Positions 1 to 6,659 of a stretch of 15,528 bases of DNA are shown one piece after another. The notes under the pieces are model-generated. The model saw only the letters and a program-made list of their open reading frames with translations, searched no databases and was not told the origin of the DNA. The position numbers were made by a program, and so were the translations under genes. This DNA is from Hepatocystis sp. ex Piliocolobus tephrosceles (taxonomy: Eukaryota; Apicomplexa; Aconoidasida; Haemosporida; Plasmodiidae). Numbering within the stretch: the stretch's first letter is position 1; each line of letters opens with the position of its first letter. Location: contig CABPSV020000138.1 of assembly GCA_902459845.2 (NCBI GenBank), positions 11,226 to 26,753 of the forward strand. The letters run 5' to 3'.

Positions 1-2662
1 TATTCACATTGTTATGACTGTTCATGTTATTATAATTGCAACTGTAATGACTATTGTTATTATTGTTACCGTTTCCTATACTACTATCACCGTTTATAAA
101 ATTAAACGGAATTTCCTTCTGACATTCACTTTGATTATTATAAACAGGTACTGTATTTTTAAAGTCTTTATTATTACTGTTCATAAAATTTGCAAGTGTA
201 TTGTTATTATTGTTTACTAACGTATTAACGGACAGGCGCGATTGTAAATAATTATTATAAGGTAAGTTATTAAAATTCTCAATTAAATTGTTAGTATTGT
301 CCATATTGTTACAAGTGTTCTTTTTGTTACAGCTGTTAATAATATTATGTTCTAAAGTATTATGCCTGTTATTATGTAATTTAGTGTATAAATAATTTTT
401 ATCGTTATTATTAATTTTTTTATTATTAAACATCATATAATTAATATTGTTATTATTATTTTCGTTATTGTACAAATTACTTTGCATGTACATTTCACGA
501 TTAACCATATGATGATCCATCATTTGACGGATATACATATTTCTATCATACATTCCTTTATTATAATTACAAAAATAATTATTATTAATAGAATTATTAC
601 TATGACAATTAATACTATTTTTAGATAGACTCATAGGAATGTTTTTGTTTTGTATATTTTTGTTCATATTATTATTTGACATGGTATATAAAAATGGTAC
701 ATTAGTACAATCAGTTTCTTTATGTAATGTACCATCACCATCATGATAAAATTTATTGTTATTATCAAAACTCTCATTGTAACAAAAACCGTTGTTATTA
801 TAGAATTCGTCGTTATTACATGAACCATCTTTATCATATGAATCATCCGTATTACAAAAACTGTCTTTATTACAAAAACTGTCTTTATTACAAAAACTGT
901 CTTTATTACAAAAACCGTCTTTATTACAAAAACCGTCTTTATTACAAAAACCGTCTTTATTACAAGAATCGTCTTTATCATAAGAATCTTTGTTATTGCA
1001 AGTGTAATTTTCGCTTAATTTTTTTATCAAATATGACCCCATTTCATTGCCATTTCTCAAATAATTTTCGCAATTTTCACCAGCCAATATAAATTGAAGA
1101 AAATTGTTACTAAAAGATTTATTAGTAAAATTTCCTGAATTTACAATATTTTTTTTTATTTTTTGTATACATATATTAGCTTCATTTTTTAAACGGTCAG
1201 GTACAGAATTATATTTTATTAATTCAAAAATTGAAAATAATCTAGCATTTTCATGTCCATATACTGAAACTGAAAACTGTTTACTCTTTTTTATCATGAC
1301 AGGTTTTGTATCTTTATCATTATTTTTTTTCAATTCGTCATTTTTATTATTATACGCATTTATATTTATATTTTCTTTTTGTTTAACTAGCCATTCTGCT
1401 CTCCAACATTCTTTACCTCTTACTACGACTTTATAAATCCTTCCTTCGACTTTTTTTTTTTTTTTTTTTTTATTTAATTTTTCCAATCTTCTATATTCTC
1501 TTGCTGCCCTTTTCTCTTCTTTTATTTTTTCTCTTAATTCAGCAGCAAGCATTCTTTTCATTTTTCTTTCTTTTATTGCTTTTTTTTCTTCGATTTTTCT
1601 TTGTCTTAGGCTATAATATGTGGTGGGTTCCGTTACTGGTACTATTTGTGGTGCTATAGTTGTTGGTACTGTTGTCTCTCCTACTATTACTACAGCTGGT
1701 ATTACACTTTTAATGTCGTTCCCTTCCTTACTATAATCATATAAAAATTGATTAGATTGGTTCGTATTGTTATTAACACTACATTGAATTATGTCACTAT
1801 TATTATGACACATATTATCTCCATCCTTCTGAATATAATCCTTCTGAATATAATCCTTCTGAACAGAATCGTTTCCAACAAAAACATTATTTTTGGTATT
1901 ATCATCAAATTGATTATATTCATATATATTTTCTGTTTTATTATTATTTATATATAATATGTCATCTATTTTTTTATTTTCTACATTTAATTCGTTGTAT
2001 AAATCATCACAAGATATGTTTTTTTTTTTGTTTTCTGTATATTCATAATTTATATTATCTGAAAATGGACTGAGCGATTCGTATGTATTTGTATCACTAT
2101 TGAATTGGAAAATACTGTTTAAACTGTTGTATCGTGTTTTACTGGTATCAATAGTAGTTGAATTTTTATTTTGGCAAAATAAATTAATATTTTCATTTTT
2201 ATTTTGACAAAATAAATTAATATTTTCATTTTTATTTGTTTCATTTATTATATTATTACATACATTTATATTAGTATTAATATTTATATTATTTGTTGGA
2301 GTTATAGATTTCTTAGGGATACTATGATTACTGTGAATATTCGTACCACTTTGATTATATTTTATTTCCTGTGCATGTGTATGTATATTTTTTTGTTCAT
2401 ATTGTACATTATCAATTATTTCATTTTGATTAAGCTGTATTTCATCCTCATATTTAATGTCTTTTTCGCATAACTCTTTACTATATAATATGTTATTATT
2501 ATTTTGTATTTTTGGTAACGAGTTACAAGCTACATTTTTTATTTTACCAGTTGAATAATTCATGTTTAATGCACAACTGTTGTTTTGTATATATTTTTTT
2601 TCATAATTAAAATCTTCTTTTACCAGTAAATTTAAGGTGTTTTCAAACGTGTTAACGTTCAT
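1..2662 (-). CDS. ApiAP2-family DNA-binding protein, N-terminal part (3' end outside window)
   Basis: The frame is open for 887 codons from the ATG at 2662-2660 to the left edge, so the C-terminus is missing. An in-frame TAA at 2683-2681 lies just upstream and supports this start. Residues 1-340 are low-complexity and Asn-rich. Residues about 345-405 form a very basic, probably helical stretch (SLRQRKIEEKKAIKERKMKR and onward) ending in seven lysines. Residues about 407-490 resemble an AP2 DNA-binding domain: GKECWRAEWLVKQ with Trp420 and Trp424, then KQFSVSVYGHENARLFSI with Gly469. About 25 extra polar residues separate the two blocks. Downstream are Cys-containing hexapeptide repeats and a long Asn-rich tail. 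ApiAP2 proteins are the main sequence-specific transcription factors of apicomplexans and act in the nucleus. Only one AP2 domain is visible, but others could lie in the missing part. The family call is fairly secure; which ApiAP2 member it is cannot be told. Confidence 0.82.
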   Translation of the reverse strand, partial: MNVNTFENTLNLLVKEDFNYEKKYIQNNSCALNMNYSTGKIKNVACNSLPKIQNNNNILYSKELCEKDIKYEDEIQLNQNEIIDNVQYEQKNIHTHAQEIKYNQSGTNIHSNHSIPKKSITPTNNININTNINVCNNIINETNKNENINLFCQNKNENINLFCQNKNSTTIDTSKTRYNSLNSIFQFNSDTNTYESLSPFSDNINYEYTENKKKNISCDDLYNELNVENKKIDDILYINNNKTENIYEYNQFDDNTKNNVFVGNDSVQKDYIQKDYIQKDGDNMCHNNSDIIQCSVNNNTNQSNQFLYDYSKEGNDIKSVIPAVVIVGETTVPTTIAPQIVPVTEPTTYYSLRQRKIEEKKAIKERKMKRMLAAELREKIKEEKRAAREYRRLEKLNKKKKKKKVEGRIYKVVVRGKECWRAEWLVKQKENININAYNNKNDELKKNNDKDTKPVMIKKSKQFSVSVYGHENARLFSIFELIKYNSVPDRLKNEANICIQKIKKNIVNSGNFTNKSFSNNFLQFILAGENCENYLRNGNEMGSYLIKKLSENYTCNNKDSYDKDDSCNKDGFCNKDGFCNKDGFCNKDSFCNKDSFCNKDSFCNTDDSYDKDGSCNNDEFYNNNGFCYNESFDNNNKFYHDGDGTLHKETDCTNVPFLYTMSNNNMNKNIQNKNIPMSLSKNSINCHSNNSINNNYFCNYNKGMYDRNMYIRQMMDHHMVNREMYMQSNLYNNENNNNNINYMMFNNKKINNNDKNYLYTKLHNNRHNTLEHNIINSCNKKNTCNNMDNTNNLIENFNNLPYNNYLQSRLSVNTLVNNNNNTLANFMNSNNKDFKNTVPVYNNQSECQKEIPFNFINGDSSIGNGNNNNNSHYSCNYNNMNSHNNVN
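843..990 (-). repeat. 18-bp coding repeat, hexapeptide S/G-F-C-N-K-D
   Basis: Inside the ApiAP2 gene, downstream of the AP2 domain, an 18-bp unit is repeated in frame and encodes the hexapeptide [S/G]FCNKD. About seven units are near-identical, flanked by degenerate ones (DSYDKD, DSCNKD, NTDDSYDKD). Cysteine recurs every six residues, which is unusual because Plasmodium low-complexity repeats are mostly Asn, Lys and Asp. The nucleotide-level identity suggests recent expansion and probable length polymorphism. Confidence 0.9.
1208..1444 (-). other. AP2 DNA-binding domain within the left-hand gene
   Basis: This encodes about residues 407-485. The first strands read GRIYKVVVRGKECWRAEW, with two tryptophans four residues apart as in AP2 strand 2. 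The second block KQFSVSVYGHENARLFSI matches the AP2 pattern of F-S-V-x-x-Y-G-x-x-x-A-R at the start of the helix. About 39 residues separate Trp424 from the Phe of FSV. That is roughly 25 more than in compact ApiAP2 domains, and the extra residues are Asn/Lys/Asp-rich. This suggests a loop insertion that leaves the fold intact. Confidence 0.78.
2171..2245 (-). repeat. 33-bp tandem duplication encoding NENINLFCQNK
   Basis: Two adjacent, nearly identical 33-bp copies in the ApiAP2 gene encode the 11-residue unit NENINLFCQNK twice. They differ by about one silent base (ttttggcaaaa versus ttttgacaaaa), which indicates a recent duplication in the low-complexity N-terminal region. Confidence 0.85.
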
Positions 2663-2676
2663 GTTTTTATACGTCA

Positions 2677-2741
2677 GGAGTTACGATAGGAGTTACGATA
2701 GGAGTTACGATAGGAGTTACGATAGGGGTTACGACAGGGGT
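2677..2741. repeat. 12-bp tandem array AGGAGTTACGAT upstream of the ApiAP2 start
   Basis: Four exact copies of AGGAGTTACGAT are followed by a variant (AGGGGTTACGAC) and a partial copy. The array begins only about 15 bp upstream of the predicted ATG of the leftward gene, so it probably lies in its 5' UTR. It is richer in G/C than its surroundings. On the leftward strand each unit carries TAA, and one of these is the in-frame upstream stop. Confidence 0.93.
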
Positions 2742-2779
2742 CTTATAATATGTATATATAATAATTGTATATATATATT

Positions 2780-2852
2780 TACATATATATGTAGCCATAT
2801 ATGTAGCCATATATGTAGCCATATATGTAGCTATATATGTAGCTATATGTAT
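2780..2852. repeat. 12-bp tandem array CATATATGTAGC
   Basis: About six copies of CATATATGTAGC, with the last copies changing CC to CT, form a second array with a 12-bp period. It lies about 40 bp from the AGGAGTTACGAT array but is unrelated in sequence. It is upstream of the ApiAP2 gene and appears non-coding. Confidence 0.9.
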
Positions 2853-3200
2853 CTATTAGATAGGTATAGGTGTTTGTATTATTTAGTACTATCGTTGAAA
2901 ATAGTAAGGACAAAACTGGTTTTGCACAAAACAAAGAAAAAAAAAAAAAAAAAAAATTGCAGCGAAGCACATAAAACAAAAACAAATAATATAAAGGACA
3001 ATTTAAAAAGTGTACAAAAATATGTAGTAATATAACAAAAAAAAAGAAAAAAAAAGGCAATTAAAAAATACCAATATTGACAAAGGGGAAATATGTGTAA
3101 GTTTTAAGATATTAATTTTTTTTACCATATAGGTATCTGACTATCAAAAAAAAGAAAAAAAACCGTTTTTTACAGTTTAAATATTTTTTCTAATATATGT

Positions 3201-3250
3201 TATATATATATATATATATATATACATTCGTGTGTGTGTGTGTGTGTGTG
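3201..3250. repeat. (TA)12 followed by (TG)10 microsatellite
   Basis: A TA dinucleotide run at about 3201-3224 is followed after a 6-nt spacer by (TG)10 at 3231-3250. Alternating TA/TG tracts are common Plasmodium microsatellites and are expected to vary in length. Confidence 0.95.
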
Positions 3251-3533
3251 TTTTTTTTAAACAAAACATGTTAACACTTTATAGAAAATTCATATTATAT
3301 GAATGATGTTGAAAATGAAAGAACAAGCCAAAATGGTAAAAAAAAAAAAAAAAAAAAAAAAGACTTTTGTACCACATTTTTATTATTTAAAAAAATATAT
3401 ATATTAGACTTTTCTAATATTATGATAAATTTTTATCATGATTAAAACTGTGTTATTTTTTTTAATCTAGTAATACAAAAAAAAAAAAATCATAAACTTT
3501 ATTCAGTTGTGTAAAATAAGCGTTTATAACTTA

Positions 3534-3534
<1 letters not shown>

Positions 3535-3582
<48 letters not shown>
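3535..3582. repeat. A48 homopolymer
   Basis: An uninterrupted run of 48 A. It is intergenic and could influence nucleosome placement, but no specific role can be shown. The length may be inaccurate because long homopolymers are error-prone in sequencing. Confidence 0.95.
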
Positions 3583-3583
<1 letters not shown>

Positions 3584-4036
3584 CCTATATATTTAAAATT
3601 TAAGGTATAAAATGTATTAGCAAGAAAGAGGAGGAAGAAATGTGCACATATAGTAGGCGTATATATTAATCGTACATGTACACATGTATATAAAAGTGCT
3701 TAAATAAGATGTAAAAAAAATTGTGATGGGGACCTAAATATACACTCACATACATGTGTAAAATTAAACTTAAAATATATATATGTATATATATATATAT
3801 AATTATTACAAATAAATTTTATAAGACGTTTTTTTTTTTTTTTTTTTCTTTTTTAAACAATGCGTACATAAATATGTTCATATATAAATTTATCCTATTT
3901 TATATGTTATTATATTTTATGAGATATTACACATTATCATACATGTTAACAGGAAATATGTTTTAATATATTATTATTTAATTATTATTAAAAAGAAAAA
4001 AAGGCATTTTAAATATAAAAGAATAGTTTGGTATCG

Positions 4037-4058
4037 TATGTACATACGTATGTACATA
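4037..4058. promoter_or_regulatory. 22-bp perfect palindrome (possible protein-binding site)
   Basis: A perfect inverted repeat without a spacer, centred between 4047 and 4048, with the core ATGTACATACGTATGTACAT. It contains the nested palindromes GTATGTACATAC and TACGTA. A dimeric DNA-binding protein could use such a site, but the TACATA words may have arisen by simple repetition. The regulatory reading is inference. Confidence 0.35.
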
Positions 4059-4189
4059 TTTGTATAATATTTTATAAATGTGCTTGTCAAGCATAATTCT
4101 TACTGTTGCATTACAATTTTCAGTTTACTCCTAGCTTGTTTCTAATTTTCGCCAAGCATGTTTCTAACATTTGTTTTTTTTTTTTCATT

Positions 4190-4201
4190 CCCCCCCCCCC
4201 C
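4190..4201. repeat. C12 homopolymer
   Basis: Twelve consecutive C, preceded by a T-rich stretch. G/C homopolymers this long are striking in such AT-rich DNA. Nothing coding is associated with it. Confidence 0.95.
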
Positions 4202-4258
4202 ATATGTTATAGAACATGTTACTATTTATGGTTACTAAATGTATTGTGTTAGTTTTTA

Positions 4259-4346
4259 TGTTTTTTTTTGTCTATTACTTTTTTTTGTCTATTACTTTTT
4301 TTTGTCTATTACTTTTTTTTGTCTATTACTTTTTTTTGTCATTACT
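4259..4346. repeat. 17-bp tandem array T8-GTCTATTAC
   Basis: About five consecutive units of a T run plus GTCTATTAC. The last unit is shortened to GTCATTAC and leads into a longer T tract. The array is non-coding and lies in the middle of the divergent intergenic region. Confidence 0.92.
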
Positions 4347-4845
4347 TTTTTTTTTTTTTTTTTTTTTTTTACTAATATAACGTCTTAAAAAGAGTTAAAA
4401 AAAAAAAAACATGTTTTTTCATTTTTTTATTTATTATATATATATTTTTTTTAGTATTATACTTAAAAAAATGATATATTTCGTTTTGAACCAAATAAGT
4501 AAGAAATATATTGTTTTCCAAATGAGACTCTTTAAAATTTAACTTACAAAAAAAAAAAAAAAAAAAAAAAGTGGTATAATGTTATTACATAAAATACAAC
4601 AGTTTGGCTTAAATGTTAGACAATATTTGATTAAAATAAAATAGAATAAATATATGAATGCATATATACATAATCAGGTAGGCATATATACGTATTATAT
4701 ATACATATTTTGTATATTTATATCTGTAAAACATTTTAGGTAACTATTTTGAAACAAAGTTGTTTTTAAATGTATACTTGTGAAGAATGGTGTATTTTTA
4801 TAAATAGTTCAAACTGTATAATTCCCTCGCAACACTGTTGTCCAG

Positions 4846-4878
<33 letters not shown>

Positions 4879-5020
4879 GGCATATATATTAAACTTTTTA
4901 AAGTTTCGAATTTTTTTTTCTTTTTTTTTTTGCTACTTGTTATTTCTTATAAGTTTCATTTTCATTAGATATTATATAAATGTAAAACTGGGTTGGGCTA
5001 TATTATGTGAAGTAAATCTG

Positions 5021-5121
<101 letters not shown>

Positions 5122-5749
5122 TTACTATTATTAACATTAAAAAAAAAAATAAATAAAAAAAAAAATTAAAAAAATTAATAATAACAAAGCATTAAGCAAT
5201 ATAAAAGTAATACATTTAGTAGTAAATTTTCAAAAATATAGGGATTATTTTTCCTCATTTCGTAAAACATTTATTTTTTTTTTTTACTTTATTTTTTTTA
5301 CTCGCTTTGGGATTATTTGCGTTTCTTCTCCTTGACTACATATATTGTGTATAAAAATTATATAATTCGAGTCTGATTATTTTTAACACTTTATAAAAAT
5401 GTTTTGTTTTGGTAAAATTTTAAAAAACTCGCATAATAGCGTATAAAAAAGTATGAAATATTTAAGCTTTTTGTTTGTTATTTTATTTATCACATAATTT
5501 TTTTTTTTTTTATGTATACTTTTTTTTTTAAATTTTTAAGCAAGCTATAATAAATTTTTTTATACTAATATACTCTTCATATTTATAAAATTTACTTACA
5601 CATATGCTCGCACATATAAATATATGCATAAGCAAGCTAATGTAAGTATGTAAAATGGAAAAAAAAATTATAATTTTTATTTTCGAAAAATTATTATTTA
5701 TATCAAATTCGATCAGTCATTATATAACACCCTAATATATAACCTTATG

Positions 5750-5781
<32 letters not shown>
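5750..5781. repeat. A32 homopolymer
   Basis: An uninterrupted A run in the divergent intergenic region, followed after AGAAA by a T run. No other signal is associated with it. Confidence 0.93.
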
Positions 5782-5783
<2 letters not shown>

Positions 5784-6085
5784 AATTTTTTTTTTTTAGA
5801 GCAGAGTGAGAACTGTTACGCGCATTATGCATAGATATACACACATATATAGACACAAATTCATAAGTGTATAATAACATTTGTACATATAAACTCAGGT
5901 GTTTTTATTGCGTAAATATCCGTGTAAAGGTATATATTCATACAGACAAATATTTAACTGTTTTTGTTTTTGCTAAAATTATTTTATATTTCTATTTTTT
6001 TGAATAAGTGTATATGAACATATGAATGTTTTTATATCCGCCTGTTACTAGCTGTCCTTTTTGTAACAAAAAAATGTGAGTGTAT

Positions 6086-6372
6086 ATTTATGCATTTGTA
6101 TTTGCATTTATATTTGCATTTGCTATTTATATTTGCATTTGCTATTTATATTTATATTTGCATTTGTATTTGCATTTATATTTGCATTTGCTATTTATAT
6201 TTATATTTGCATTTGCTATTTATATTTATATTTGCATTTTATATTTATATTTGCATTTGTATTTGCATTTATATTTGCATTTGTATTTGCATTTGTATTT
6301 GCATTTGTATTTGCATTTGTATTTGCATTTGTATTTGCATTTGTATTTGCATTTGCTATTTATATATATATT
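6086..6372. repeat. TTTGCATTTGTA / TTTGCATTTATA interspersed tandem array
   Basis: About 285 bp are built from 6-bp half-units (TTTGCA, TTTGTA, TTTATA, TTTGCT), giving a 12-bp higher-order unit TTTGCATTTGTA that is cleanest at about 6250-6350. All three forward frames are open through the array (Phe-Ala-Phe-Val, Leu-His-Leu-Tyr, Ile-Cys-Ile-Cys), as expected for a repeat period divisible by three that lacks stops. I therefore do not call it a gene. It lies about 285 bp upstream of the Mad1-like ATG, in the probable promoter or 5' UTR. Confidence 0.93.
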
Positions 6373-6605
6373 TTTTATCAATTAATTAATTGATTACTAT
6401 TATCACACCTGTTTATTCATTTTTGTTTCGACTACAGATTTTTACGTCTGTACATAACACACGTTTTTATTTTTGTTTTTACCTGACATTGTTCATTATT
6501 TCTCTGCTTTATTTTTCCGTTTTATTTATTTTTTTTTTTTTTTTTGTTTGATAAGACCTATGTTTAACTCTATCCCAGGCCATTATATACTTATTGATAT
6601 AATAG

Positions 6606-6608
<3 letters not shown>

Positions 6609-6655
<47 letters not shown>
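6609..6655. repeat. A tract directly abutting the Mad1-like start codon
   Basis: About 47 consecutive A run straight into the ATG at 6656, with no other base between. The in-frame codon before the tract is TAA at 6608-6610. This fixes 6656 as the first usable start and means the A tract is 5' UTR if the gene is unspliced here. Confidence 0.9.

Positions 6656-6659
<4 letters not shown>

Noticed and set aside
3422..3439. Short inverted repeat ATGATAAA-TT-TTTATCAT as a hairpin or terminator
   Set aside because: An 8-bp AT-rich stem is expected often in this composition and nothing around it suggests a functional RNA.
6076..6393. Three overlapping forward open frames of about 100 codons
   Set aside because: They are produced by one hexamer-based repeat whose length is a multiple of three and which lacks stop words. 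All three frames are open and none has non-repetitive coding sequence.
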